NCBI GenBank assembly: GCA_023446155.1
Contig: JAEXIT010000002.1
Coordinates: 1-50,602 of the forward strand
Direction: 5' to 3'
From: Bacteroidota bacterium
GTDB lineage: Bacteria > Bacteroidota > Bacteroidia > Flavobacteriales > Flavobacteriaceae
DNA: 50,602 nucleotides
Shown: positions 19,282 to 29,438 of the stretch, piece by piece
Numbering within the stretch: the stretch's first letter is position 1
How the letters are laid out: every line of letters begins with the position of its first letter
Made by a program: the position numbers and the translations under genes
Notes under the pieces: model-generated
Databases searched by the model: none
Seen by the model: only the letters and a program-made list of their open reading frames with translations
What the model was told of the DNA's origin: nothing

Positions 19282-19432
19282 TGCTGCATAATGATATTTA
19301 AACTCAGTAATGGCTTTGGAATCCGTATTCGGCCTGGCCTAAAAAACTGAAACATCCATAACCACACCACGGTAAACAAAGGCATCATGTTACCGATAAA
19401 CTATTACAATAAAAAAATATACAACAAACAGT

Positions 19433-19843
19433 ATGAAAATAAATACAGATTTTTTAGGAATAGGTTGGAGCTTTCCGCCAGAGTTTGATAAAACAGAAGG
19501 AGGCGTGACGATGACTACTGATGTTGAAGATATCAATAACAGTTTAATAATCCTTTTGTCTACGCGACCGGGAGAACGTGTCATGTTTCCAAACTATGGC
19601 TGTGATTTACAAGAAATGCTTTTTAAGCCTTTGGAATTAACATTGATCACACAAATGAAAGGGATTGTTGAGCGTGCCATCTTGTATCATGAGCCCCGAA
19701 TCAATATTATCAGTATTGATATTGATACTACTGAAGAACTGGAAGGACAGGTGTTGATACATATCGATTATGAAGTAAGAAATACCAATACGAGAAGCAA
19801 TGTTGTTTTCCCTTTCTATAAAGGAGAAGCCACAGCAATCTAA
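19433..19843 (+). CDS. gp25/GPW-family baseplate protein (Afp9-like)
   Basis: A 136-residue gp25-family protein, a baseplate wedge component that helps start sheath assembly. Typical motifs are FLGIGWSFPPEF, the LLSTRPGERVMFPNYGCDL stretch (with the conserved E/R-P-G-E region) and the final LIHIDYEVRNTNTRSNVVFPFY. The 151-bp gap before it and the 91-bp gap after it hold no gene. Its position between the PAAR and gpJ-like genes is the standard eCIS order. Confidence 0.9.
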   Translation: MKINTDFLGIGWSFPPEFDKTEGGVTMTTDVEDINNSLIILLSTRPGERVMFPNYGCDLQEMLFKPLELTLITQMKGIVERAILYHEPRINIISIDIDTTEELEGQVLIHIDYEVRNTNTRSNVVFPFYKGEATAI

Positions 19844-19934
19844 ACGACTTGTAATTACTGTAACCCCATTCGATTTTGCCAGAATAGTTTACATCAAGTA
19901 GTGCATCTGACCATAGAAAATTAAATATAAACAA

Positions 19935-22900
19935 ATGAAAAAAATAGATACATTTTCGCATTATCGTGACGGAAAATCACAAATGCAACGCTTTTTAACA
20001 GAACTTGATCCCAGTAATCTTGAATTGCACGATTTCGATTTGTTTGATTGGCTACTCTTTGCAAACAATTTTGCCAATCATGTAAATTATTTTGATAAAA
20101 ATGATGCAACAACACCGAACGGAACCTGGGAAGGCTTTTTTTTAGGTGCCGATGATTATTCCATTCCGCGTAGGGAAAGTGTTGCTTATAAAAGCCTGAA
20201 AAAAGAGGTTACAGAATTGGTCGCTCAATTTGAGAAAGACGGAAGCCTGACGCCTCACCTGACGTTGTTTATCTGCTTTATTAAGCTGATGGATTTTTCG
20301 AAAAAAGCACTTAATAATTTAACTCAAAGGCATTTGGATTTCTATTACAATGAAATTCTTCAGATCGAAAAGCAAGATGCCAAATCGGATAAAGTATATG
20401 TGATTTTTGAATTAGCCAAAAAAGCAATCCAGGAAAGAGTGCCGGAAGGCACTTTGCTTGATGCTAAAAAAGATGTAGCAGGTAAAAAACGCGTTTTTAA
20501 AACCGATAAAGAGCTTATTGCCAGTCAGGCAAAAGTGGTTGAACTGAAAAGCTTTTTAAACGATAAAACAAAAAAAGAACTAAAAATAGCCCGTGCAGTC
20601 AATACCCTGGACGGAATAGCTGAAAAACTAAACGAGACCAGTAATTACTGGTGGCCATTTGGATACAATTCGAACGAATCCAGACCGGATAAGTCAGACT
20701 TTAAAGAGCTTGAAAACGCCAAACTGGGTTTTTCAATCGCTTCCTCATTGCTAAATTTAAAGGAGGGGAGTCGTACCGTAACCGTTACGATTAGCTTCCG
20801 TAATAACGGAACCTCAAGATTAGAGGCTTTGGAACTGGAGGATATCGAAAACAATATTAAGGTATTGTATAGTGGTGAAAAAGAATGGGTGTCGGGTGCA
20901 AAATTGGAGTGTCTTCAAAACGATGCTAAAAGTCTAAAGTTGACCTTTACACTGCCTAAAAATTTCCCGGCTGTCGTAAACTACAATAAAGACGTATTGG
21001 GCGGAACATTCCTTACCGATTTTGCCATTGTACGATTTATGATCGAAGGCGATAAGTATTATGAAGTTTATAATGCTTTGGCTGAGAAAGAAATCGAAAA
21101 CGTAGCCATTGCCGTTGATGTAAAAGGAGTGAAATCCATTTTAATCGAAAACGACAGTAGTGCGCTGAATCCGGAAAAAGATTATTTTCCATTTACAGGA
21201 CAACCGGTAACAGGATCTAATTTTTACATTAAATATCCGGAGATGTTTGCTAAAAAATGGGATAGCGCATCGGTTACCATCAATTGGAAAAATACGCCGG
21301 ATTCGATAAAAAATCTTTATACAGGTTATACGATTAAGCCTAATGACCTTGTTTCGAAAACCATTTTTAGCGCTGCCAGAACAAAAAGTCCTTTTGTTAT
21401 CAATGACGATTACTTTAAAGCGAATGCTTCGCTTTTAGAAAAAGAAGGATGGGCTATAAAAGCGACAGACATCGAGTTGTACCAGAAAACGGAAACCGGT
21501 TATCAAACGTATTTTGCGATTAAAAACACAAACCCGGTTGCAGGAACTTCCGAGTCGATCCGATTAACCTTAAAGCAATCGGCGTTACAGGATGTATATC
21601 CAAAATTATATACGCTGGCAATAACCAGTGGTGAAACAAAAACCCTGATCCCGAATGAGCCGTATATCCCGTTGGCGGAAAATATGGAATTGAACTATAC
21701 GGCTTCAGAAAGTGCATATACGGGGCGAAATATTCTGGTTAAGAATGTAAAACCATTAACCACAAAAAGTGCTTTGACGACCCGAAATCTTCTGGCGAAA
21801 AATGCAAAATCATTAAGCCTAGAAAGCGCTTTAGCGACACCGAATATTCTGGTAAACAGCACAAAATCATCAAAAAACAAAGAAGTAAAATTGTTTTATG
21901 AAGATGCATTCGGTCAGCTTGAAAAAGAAATGGCTGCCAATAGTATCGTGCCGGTTCACGAGGTAGGAGGTGAATTATTTATCTGCTTGGATGCCAATCC
22001 AAGTGAAACGGTATCCTTGCTAATCCAGGTATTGGAAGGAAGTGAAAATACCTTGGCCGATACCTTCGAGGCCAATGAAAATATAGAATGGGATATTCTT
22101 TCTAAGAATACATGGAAAACACTTAAAAATGATATCCTGACAAACGAGACGAAACGATTCCTGGAATCCGGAATTCTAAAATTTAAGATTCCAAAGGATA
22201 TTGATATAAACACAACCTTATTTGATAAAAAAGGAATATGGATCAGAGCTAAAACAAAACGAAGCTATGATGCGGTATGTAAAATTCAGGGAATTTATAC
22301 ACAAGCGGTTCGGGCTACTTTTCAGAATCAGGACAATGATCTGACACATCTGGATCACGGATTGGAAGGTGGAACCATCGCAAAACTAATCACGCGAGTA
22401 CCGCAGATTAAATCGGTAAGTCAGCCTTATAATTCGTTCGACGGAAAATATAAGGAATCCGATGCGGCTTTCTACAGACGTGTTAGTGAACGATTACGCC
22501 ACAAAAACAGAGCGATTACACAATGGGATTATGAACAACTTGTTTTACAGGAATTTCCAGATGTTTTTATGGTGAAATGCTTGAACCATACTTCCGAGAA
22601 ATCATTTATGGCACCAGGGAATGTAACACTGGTTGTGATTCCGAATACAAAAAATAAAAACGCATTCGATATCTACCAGCCACGCGTAAGCCGTGCCAGT
22701 TTAAACAAGATTCAAAACTATGTTGACGGATTAAATTCCCTGCATGTTGTGACCCATGTTATCAATCCAAATTATCAGGAAGTGACTGTAAAAGCAGATC
22801 TGAGATTCTATAAGGAATACGATGAGGCTTTTTACAGCAAACAATTGGATGAAGATATTAAAAAATTTATATCACCATGGGCTTTCGGAGATTCAAATGT

Positions 22901-23102
22901 AGTTTCTTTTAATGTGAAACTTAATGTAAATCAGTTGATTAATTATTTGGAGCAACTTTATTATGTTGATTATATCGATAGTTTACAGATCAAGATTAAT
23001 GGTGAAATACAGACGAAATCTTTAATTGAAGTAGATCCAAAATCCATATTAGTATCCGCAAAACAACATGAAGTGACTATTGCAGAACAGATATGTATTT
23101 AA
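19935..23102 (+). CDS. Baseplate J/gp47-like wedge protein (Afp11-like)
   Basis: A 1055-residue baseplate wedge protein. The baseplate-J signature lies near the C-terminus (YRRVSERLRHKNRAITQWDY, then EFPDVFMVKCLNH and VIPNTKN). The N-terminal half is enlarged relative to phage gpJ (about 300-400 residues), as is usual for Afp11-type proteins. A short internal repeat lies at about residues 595-640, where TGRNILVKNVKPL, TRNLLAKNAKSL and TPNILVNSTKSS succeed one another. It pairs with the Afp12-like gene 31 bp downstream. Confidence 0.85.
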   Translation: MKKIDTFSHYRDGKSQMQRFLTELDPSNLELHDFDLFDWLLFANNFANHVNYFDKNDATTPNGTWEGFFLGADDYSIPRRESVAYKSLKKEVTELVAQFEKDGSLTPHLTLFICFIKLMDFSKKALNNLTQRHLDFYYNEILQIEKQDAKSDKVYVIFELAKKAIQERVPEGTLLDAKKDVAGKKRVFKTDKELIASQAKVVELKSFLNDKTKKELKIARAVNTLDGIAEKLNETSNYWWPFGYNSNESRPDKSDFKELENAKLGFSIASSLLNLKEGSRTVTVTISFRNNGTSRLEALELEDIENNIKVLYSGEKEWVSGAKLECLQNDAKSLKLTFTLPKNFPAVVNYNKDVLGGTFLTDFAIVRFMIEGDKYYEVYNALAEKEIENVAIAVDVKGVKSILIENDSSALNPEKDYFPFTGQPVTGSNFYIKYPEMFAKKWDSASVTINWKNTPDSIKNLYTGYTIKPNDLVSKTIFSAARTKSPFVINDDYFKANASLLEKEGWAIKATDIELYQKTETGYQTYFAIKNTNPVAGTSESIRLTLKQSALQDVYPKLYTLAITSGETKTLIPNEPYIPLAENMELNYTASESAYTGRNILVKNVKPLTTKSALTTRNLLAKNAKSLSLESALATPNILVNSTKSSKNKEVKLFYEDAFGQLEKEMAANSIVPVHEVGGELFICLDANPSETVSLLIQVLEGSENTLADTFEANENIEWDILSKNTWKTLKNDILTNETKRFLESGILKFKIPKDIDINTTLFDKKGIWIRAKTKRSYDAVCKIQGIYTQAVRATFQNQDNDLTHLDHGLEGGTIAKLITRVPQIKSVSQPYNSFDGKYKESDAAFYRRVSERLRHKNRAITQWDYEQLVLQEFPDVFMVKCLNHTSEKSFMAPGNVTLVVIPNTKNKNAFDIYQPRVSRASLNKIQNYVDGLNSLHVVTHVINPNYQEVTVKADLRFYKEYDEAFYSKQLDEDIKKFISPWAFGDSNVVSFNVKLNVNQLINYLEQLYYVDYIDSLQIKINGEIQTKSLIEVDPKSILVSAKQHEVTIAEQICI

Positions 23103-23133
23103 ACAAAATAAATAGATAAAAAAACAGATAATT

Positions 23134-25920
23134 ATGTCAGAAAATAGTCATATTAGTATACCTAAAAAAGTCGAAACGGAAGACCAGTTAGATTTTCAGT
23201 TCCTACGAAAGACAGGTATTAAATACATAGAAGAACTGGGAAGTAAACTTTGGACGGATTATAATTCTCATGATCCTGGGATTACTACTTTGGAAGTGTT
23301 AAGTTATGCCATTACCGACTTGGGTATGCGTATGAATCTTAATATGGAGGATATCTTATCGTCTAAAGAACCGGGTAAAAATATTGAAAACCAATTTATT
23401 AAAGCAGAAGAAATTCTGCCTTCAAGGCCTTTAAATGAGTTGGATTACCGAAAATTATTTATTGATATTGGTTTAAAATCGGGAAGCAGTAGGGCTGTAA
23501 AAAACTGTTGGTGGCGTCCTCGGACAGAATTGGTTTATGCCGATTGTGATTCAACTAGACTGGCTTTAAATCCAAACGATTTAGGGGACGTTAAAACAAA
23601 AAGCTTCGAGGTCAAAGGACTTTATGATCTTTATGTGGAATATGGAGAAGATCTTGATGGAGAAGGGGTAGGCGATATTTGCGATCGATCGAATACCAGA
23701 ATAAAAATTCTGGAGCGGTATCATGCCAACAGAAGTCTTTGCGAAGATCTGGTCGATATCAAGGAAGTTGAAACGCAAAGTATTGCGGTTTGTGCCCGAA
23801 TTGGCGTTACCAATAAAGCCGATGAAGAACTCGTACACGCAAAAGTATTGCGAAGTATCAACAATTACCTGTCGCCGGAAGTACATTTCTATTCCTTAAA
23901 GCAAATGCTTGACAAAGGTTATACGACCGATCAGATTTTTGACGGACCGCTTTTGGATAATGGTTTTATCGATACGGAAGAACTTAAAAACAGTCAGCTG
24001 AGAAAAGAAGTACGCCTTTCCGATATTATTAGTGTAATTATGAAAGTTGATGGCGTTCAGGAAATTAAAGAAATTTCTATCGCCGGATGTGACGGTACTT
24101 TACACCAAAGTGATGAATGGGTGATTTGTATCGGAGAAGGAAAAAAACCGGTACTGTGCGATCTAAGTTCGTTTAGTTATTCCAAAGGATCCCTTCCGTT
24201 AAATATCAATCGTAAAAAAGTAGACGAATACCTGGAAACATTCCGACTGGAGCAGGAAGTACTTAGAGAAGACGCTCGATTAAACAAAACATTGGAAATC
24301 CCTAAGGGAACAGCCTATGACCTGGCAAATTATGCGTCTATTTTAAATGAATTCCCAGATACCTATGGTGTTGGAACATCCGGAATTATCGGAACTCCAA
24401 GCGAAGAAAGAGAAGCACTGGCAAAGCAATTACAAGGTTATTTGTTGTTTTTCGATAAAGTATTGGCGAGTTATTTCAAACATCTTGAAAAAGTAAAAGA
24501 AATATTGAGTGTTAGCGGTACTTTAAAAAGAACCTATTTTACACAGGCACTTAAAGGAATCAATGGTTTTGAAGATTTGGTAAAGAATTATGAGACCAAC
24601 GACGACGATAAGCTTACCGATACTTTATACGAAGAACTGGACAATAGTGTGGAACGAAGAAATATAATTCTGGATCACTTGACTGCCCGATTTGCCGAAA
24701 CGTTCAGCGATTATACTTTCCTGATGAAAACACTTTACGGAGCGTCTACCGATGAAATTGTATTGCGAAACAAAGAAGTTTTCTTGAGTGAGTACAGCAC
24801 ATTGAGTACCGATAGAGGATTGGGGCATAATTATACGCTGACTGCCGATGACGATTTATGGAACACGACCAACGTTTCGGGAGTGCAAAAAAGAATTGCG
24901 CGATTGTTGGGAATGAAAAATTACAAACACAGAAATGTGTCCAATTCGCCGGTTCAGATTATTGAAGTTACAGAAAACGGTGCTCCGGCTTTTAAATGGA
25001 GAATTAAGGGTGACGACAATACCGTTATTCTAAGCGGTGTTAAAAGTTTTAAGATTGAGTATGGTGCTACGCATGCGTTAAACGAAGCGGTTTTTCAAAC
25101 CATTCAGATTGATCAGGAAGATCTTGAAAACAAGTTGGACATCACTTTTACAGGAGGAGAGCGTATTGGAAATATCATGGTTCGTAAATCGGAAATGGAT
25201 AATTTTTATCTGGAAATTGTAGACGATTCCATAGAGCCTGTAGTAATTGCATGCCATAAGAAAAACAATCCGTATACGTCGCAAGATGCCTTAAAAGTTG
25301 GAATTCTTGATCTGGTAGATTATTTCAAATACCGCTTCACCGAAGAAGGACTTTTCCTGGTAGAGCATATGTTGTTAAAACCTACGGTTAAGAATTATGA
25401 TTTGATGGGCGGTATCGGTTGTATGGCTATTGAAGACACTTTTGTGGTGATGTATGATGGTGATGGTGGCTCAGGAGCTGCCGATCCGGATGCCTTTATG
25501 ACGACCTGTGAAGATGGCTGTGAGAACGATTTCTTTGATCCGTATTCCTACCGTGTCAGCGTAGTGCTTTCCGGATATGCGTATCGTTTTTCAGATTATG
25601 ATTTTAGACGTTATGCTGAAACGGTTATCCGACAAGAACTTCCGGCACACGTTTTAGCAAAAATTTGTTGGGTTGGTGACAGACAGGGCGAGATCGAAAC
25701 TGCAATGGGTGATCTGGCGGATTTCGAAAGAGCCTATAAAAAATTCCTCCTCGATAAAGCACGAAATAATGTTAGCAGTTTGGGAGGTAGTACCAAAATA
25801 TTATTGGATGCGCTAACCAGCTTGAATAATGTCTATAAGCCGGGAAGGCTGTTAGATTGCGCAGCAGACGATAACGACAGTCTGGATGGAAGAATCATAC
25901 TAGGACAATCAAACATATAA
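23134..25920 (+). CDS. Afp12-like baseplate wedge protein
   Basis: A 928-residue protein that by order and sequence is the second baseplate wedge subunit (Afp12/gp6-like). The N-terminal motif KLWTDYNSHDPGITTLEVLS, with the following AITDLGMRMNLNMEDIL, is typical of this eCIS family. A C-terminal block (SYRVSVVLSGYAYRFSDYDF, RQELPAHVLAKICWV) is also conserved in such proteins. It is followed after 12 bp by the first of two large paralogues. Confidence 0.82.
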   Translation: MSENSHISIPKKVETEDQLDFQFLRKTGIKYIEELGSKLWTDYNSHDPGITTLEVLSYAITDLGMRMNLNMEDILSSKEPGKNIENQFIKAEEILPSRPLNELDYRKLFIDIGLKSGSSRAVKNCWWRPRTELVYADCDSTRLALNPNDLGDVKTKSFEVKGLYDLYVEYGEDLDGEGVGDICDRSNTRIKILERYHANRSLCEDLVDIKEVETQSIAVCARIGVTNKADEELVHAKVLRSINNYLSPEVHFYSLKQMLDKGYTTDQIFDGPLLDNGFIDTEELKNSQLRKEVRLSDIISVIMKVDGVQEIKEISIAGCDGTLHQSDEWVICIGEGKKPVLCDLSSFSYSKGSLPLNINRKKVDEYLETFRLEQEVLREDARLNKTLEIPKGTAYDLANYASILNEFPDTYGVGTSGIIGTPSEEREALAKQLQGYLLFFDKVLASYFKHLEKVKEILSVSGTLKRTYFTQALKGINGFEDLVKNYETNDDDKLTDTLYEELDNSVERRNIILDHLTARFAETFSDYTFLMKTLYGASTDEIVLRNKEVFLSEYSTLSTDRGLGHNYTLTADDDLWNTTNVSGVQKRIARLLGMKNYKHRNVSNSPVQIIEVTENGAPAFKWRIKGDDNTVILSGVKSFKIEYGATHALNEAVFQTIQIDQEDLENKLDITFTGGERIGNIMVRKSEMDNFYLEIVDDSIEPVVIACHKKNNPYTSQDALKVGILDLVDYFKYRFTEEGLFLVEHMLLKPTVKNYDLMGGIGCMAIEDTFVVMYDGDGGSGAADPDAFMTTCEDGCENDFFDPYSYRVSVVLSGYAYRFSDYDFRRYAETVIRQELPAHVLAKICWVGDRQGEIETAMGDLADFERAYKKFLLDKARNNVSSLGGSTKILLDALTSLNNVYKPGRLLDCAADDNDSLDGRIILGQSNI

Positions 25921-25932
25921 AACAGAAAAAGA

Positions 25933-28900
25933 ATGAACACTAAATTAGATAATATCACGACCCAGTATAGAAAGTTCAACGTAAATCAGGCGTTAACCGA
26001 AGGGCAATTGAATGAATTTATTGATTATTTCGAAGATCAGGATCGTCTATCAAGAACCAGACTAAATGGTGTTGGAGTCGGTTGCGGCTTTGAAACCAGC
26101 CTTGTGGCCGATCTTGCGGGACGACTTGCAGTTGTAAACCCGGACCAACAACAATATCAGCAACAATTTCGATTTATTAGCATTTCACAAGGTGTGGGGG
26201 TTACCACAGATGGCGATCTGATCACATTGCGTAGAAAGATTCCCACATCAAAGTCGAAAGAGGTTAAAATAGACGACGCCGAAACAAAATTTGCGTACTA
26301 TAGACCTTATTTGGATACCTATAAATATCCACACTTCTATAGCGGGAGCACACAAATGCCACTTTGGGAATTGTTTACCGAGGAAGACTATGAGGATATG
26401 CTGGCAAAAGGAGTGGCAGCCAACTCGTTTTATCCGGTGTCAGCGCTACAACAAGATGCCCGAAATAAAATCGTAATACTATACCTGGAAAGCTATTCTA
26501 ATGAAGAATTACCTTGCCAGAATGTTGATTGCGATAATGATGGAGCGGAACAAGTGTCGGATCTTAAAGTGCTTTTGGCAAACAAATCCGATATGGAGTT
26601 CTATGCGCTTAACAGTAATGGGTATGACAGTATTTATCAACAGTATAATAACTATGAGTTACTGTATAACCAGTTAAAAAATATTGAAGTTCCAAGGGTA
26701 ATTCTGGATAAGAATGTCACAACGGAACAGGCTTTACGTACAAAATTCCAAAATGCCATTCAGGGGAGTACACTTATTACCGATTTGGATTTTAGTTTTA
26801 ATCATATTGCGGAGATGTTTGATATCAGAATGGACTTTGGTGGATTGAGCCTCAGAGATAAACTGAATCAGGTATTAAATACGGCACCATACGATTATCA
26901 GTATCGTTATGACTTGCTAAAGGATTTAGTGGATACTTACAACGAAATCAAAGGATTGGTATTGCACCTTAAATCCGAATGTTGTCCGGATATCAGCGCG
27001 TTTCAAAAACACCTTATGTTAGGACCTCTTGGAGCTCCGTTAAATATTGGAGATCATACGCTTTACCGTCATGATTTTTATAGTGCGCCAATGAATACAA
27101 ATGAAGATGATAACAAAGAAAGACTGATTTCATTAGCGAACCGTTTTACACTAAAACTTAAAAATTTCCAGTCGTTTAAAGGACCAATCGTTATTACTCC
27201 ATCGAATACAGGGGTTGCGTTAAGTGATAAAGCTATTCCGTTTTATTATAATGTAAATCTGGATTTGTTAAAAAAATGGAATTTCGAAAAAACGAAAAAT
27301 TATAAGGAAACCTATAACTTAAGTTACCATAAAACCAACCTGGCAGCCGACGATTTTGTTCGAAATCCGTTGTTGTACAATATGGATCACAACGATTATT
27401 ATAGAGTGGAAGGGTTTGTTGGGATGCCGTATACCATTGCGATGCAAAATATTAATGCCCTTAGGGATAAATATGGATTGGCATTTAAAGTTTCGGGATT
27501 GTCTTTAGAGAAAAGTACCTCCAGAACGTTTAGTGGAACGGTTACTACGGCTACTGCTGCGACGGCTACAACTGTTGCTGCCGCTGCCGCTGCCGGTATT
27601 GTTTCGACAGTGACACCGGGCGATGTAACGGCGGTACCGGATACACCTATTTTGCCGGTAGGACAGGAATTGACAACCATATCCATCAAAGACCTACGAG
27701 CACAATTGGTGTCTATTTCCAGCGATATTACGAATCAGATCAATACACAGCAGACGTTGCGTACAATCTCCGGTTTAGATAAGCAATTAAAATTATTAAA
27801 CACGATCGACTTTAAAACAGCCATAGCCGATTCGGGGATTTCCATTGTAACGCAAACAGCAAAAGAAGAAAAGGTAGATACCGAATTTTTAGGAGATCTT
27901 TTGGATCTGAAATCAGGATTGGAGCATGGTGGCGGTGTGCCGGTTGGAGGTACTTTGTATCTGATTTACCGATCGGAAGAACACAATACCGTTTTAGCCG
28001 ATTTTGCATTGCCTTATTTGTGTTGTTCTAAAAAAGATCCTGTATTTATGGCATTGCCTACGGCTAAATTATGCCAGAATGATGCGAAGGTTCCGTTTAC
28101 GATTATTCCTTTAGATGGCGACATCAAGGCGAATATCGCAGGTCAGGAAGTGAAAGTGGTTACCAAAACAGCTGGTCAGAATTTCTTTGATCCAAGTCTG
28201 GTAGCAGCGGCCGATTTAGGTAAGACGATCAACTTTACCGTAAACGATGATCCAGTGGAAGCCAAAATGGTTGTACATGCATTGCCGAATGTAACGGTAA
28301 CGGCTTCGGAACCAATTCATGGCGAAGTTCCGGATCATCCGGATGCAGAGGTAGTATTTACCGTTACCGGCGCACTTAGCGGACTGAGTTATGTAATGGA
28401 TTTTGGTGATGGTCAGAAATCTTCAGGTGCAGTACCAGGAGATGGAAAAATCAAGAATACGTACAAACTGGTTGCGGGTCAGGAAGATACTTTCAGACCA
28501 ACGATTACAATTTCGAATACTAATATGTGTTCTAAAAAATATGATCTTAAACCGATTGTAATAACAGGACAAACAACTGTGAAGTGTTTATCCGGTTTGG
28601 AAATCACGATTCAGTATCACGATACCAAAGGACCTTGTCCGGGTGGACACGCTTGTAACTCGGCCCGATTTAAGTTGTTAGCGAATTCAATACCACTTGG
28701 TAATGTATCCGATGGCAGCAACATTGTGAACTTAAATAATGGTAGTGCGGCACTTCAGCCAGGACAGTCGTATGGCGAAGGAGAAAATTCCGGAAGATCT
28801 CGTAAATGGACTTATAGTATTTCGGCAACAGAAGCACAGGCGATTGTTACAGCAAATCAACCAAACGACGGATTTATTTCGTTCTCATTGGTTTGTGCAG

Positions 28901-29025
28901 ACAGTTCTTGTCACAGCGGTGTAGCTTGGACTACATTGAAATTAGGAGGTGCGGTAATTTATAACGGTTGTCCGAAAAATAACTTCTTGACTATTAACCC
29001 TTGTACAGGAGAAATTAAGAAATAA
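25933..29025 (+). CDS. Large eCIS-associated protein, paralogue A, with PKD-like domain
   Basis: A 1030-residue protein of unknown function. The N-terminus (DNITTQYRKFNVNQ, FEDQDRLSR, GVGVGCGFE, then ISQGVGVTTDGDLITL) is shared with the gene at 29439 and recalls phage-baseplate and fibre-attachment domains with a GL-V...G---D--G--I pattern. Middle motifs are NVDCDNDGAEQVSDLKVLLA and IPFYYNVNLDLLKKWNF. An Ala/Thr low-complexity linker lies near residues 535-575. A Cys-containing region follows (LPYLCCSKKD), then a PKD-like domain (MDFGDGQKSSGA). The C-terminal 150 residues are Cys-rich and unique to this copy. It is probably a structural part at the outer baseplate, or a cargo-attachment protein; position directly after the Afp12-like gene favours the former. 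Confidence 0.7.
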   Translation: MNTKLDNITTQYRKFNVNQALTEGQLNEFIDYFEDQDRLSRTRLNGVGVGCGFETSLVADLAGRLAVVNPDQQQYQQQFRFISISQGVGVTTDGDLITLRRKIPTSKSKEVKIDDAETKFAYYRPYLDTYKYPHFYSGSTQMPLWELFTEEDYEDMLAKGVAANSFYPVSALQQDARNKIVILYLESYSNEELPCQNVDCDNDGAEQVSDLKVLLANKSDMEFYALNSNGYDSIYQQYNNYELLYNQLKNIEVPRVILDKNVTTEQALRTKFQNAIQGSTLITDLDFSFNHIAEMFDIRMDFGGLSLRDKLNQVLNTAPYDYQYRYDLLKDLVDTYNEIKGLVLHLKSECCPDISAFQKHLMLGPLGAPLNIGDHTLYRHDFYSAPMNTNEDDNKERLISLANRFTLKLKNFQSFKGPIVITPSNTGVALSDKAIPFYYNVNLDLLKKWNFEKTKNYKETYNLSYHKTNLAADDFVRNPLLYNMDHNDYYRVEGFVGMPYTIAMQNINALRDKYGLAFKVSGLSLEKSTSRTFSGTVTTATAATATTVAAAAAAGIVSTVTPGDVTAVPDTPILPVGQELTTISIKDLRAQLVSISSDITNQINTQQTLRTISGLDKQLKLLNTIDFKTAIADSGISIVTQTAKEEKVDTEFLGDLLDLKSGLEHGGGVPVGGTLYLIYRSEEHNTVLADFALPYLCCSKKDPVFMALPTAKLCQNDAKVPFTIIPLDGDIKANIAGQEVKVVTKTAGQNFFDPSLVAAADLGKTINFTVNDDPVEAKMVVHALPNVTVTASEPIHGEVPDHPDAEVVFTVTGALSGLSYVMDFGDGQKSSGAVPGDGKIKNTYKLVAGQEDTFRPTITISNTNMCSKKYDLKPIVITGQTTVKCLSGLEITIQYHDTKGPCPGGHACNSARFKLLANSIPLGNVSDGSNIVNLNNGSAALQPGQSYGEGENSGRSRKWTYSISATEAQAIVTANQPNDGFISFSLVCADSSCHSGVAWTTLKLGGAVIYNGCPKNNFLTINPCTGEIKK

Positions 29026-29026
29026 T

Positions 29027-29293
29027 ATGAAACTGATCGAACGATATGAAAAAGACGGAATCGTCATTGAAGCAAACAGTTTGCTTACCACAAGCGATGC
29101 CGTTATCGATATAAAACAAATCATGGTAATGAATAATGAAGAGGTTCTTTTTTGTTTTGATACCGTAGAAGATAGGATTATTACGACTGAATCTGCCGAT
29201 GCTTTTATAGCAAAATACAAGGACTACTTAGGAACGTTGGAGAAAAAAACAGCTCACGTTGATACGGGTTGTGGATGCAAAAGTTGTAAGTAA
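29027..29293 (+). CDS. Small protein ending in a CxCxxC motif
   Basis: An 88-residue protein starting one base after the stop of paralogue A, so it is almost certainly translated with it. The body is mixed alpha/beta (IVIEANSLLTTSDAVIDIKQ, LFCFDTVEDRIITTE). The end, VDTGCGCKSCK, holds three closely spaced Cys residues that could bind metal or form disulfides. No family is recognised. It may be a partner or chaperone of paralogue A, whose C-terminus is also Cys-rich; this is inference. Confidence 0.65.
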   Translation: MKLIERYEKDGIVIEANSLLTTSDAVIDIKQIMVMNNEEVLFCFDTVEDRIITTESADAFIAKYKDYLGTLEKKTAHVDTGCGCKSCK

Positions 29294-29337
29294 TGACATC
29301 TTTAAAATAGTTATAAACGCGTAATGCTTTAGAAAGA

Positions 29338-29406
29338 TTAGGACCGATACTGCGGCTGTTAAAACGCTGTAATGATCGTCAAAATAACCGCAGTTTATCG
29401 TCCTAA
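29338..29406 (+). other. Long imperfect hairpin between the two paralogues
   Basis: TTAGGACCGATACTGCGG at 29338-29355 pairs with 29388-29406 (a 17-bp stem with small bulges) around a 32-nt loop. It sits in the 145-bp gap before the second paralogue and has no T-tract, so it looks more like an RNA-stability or processing element than a terminator. Confidence 0.45.
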
Positions 29407-29438
29407 GGGAAGCTGCTAAACCATTTAAATTATTAAAA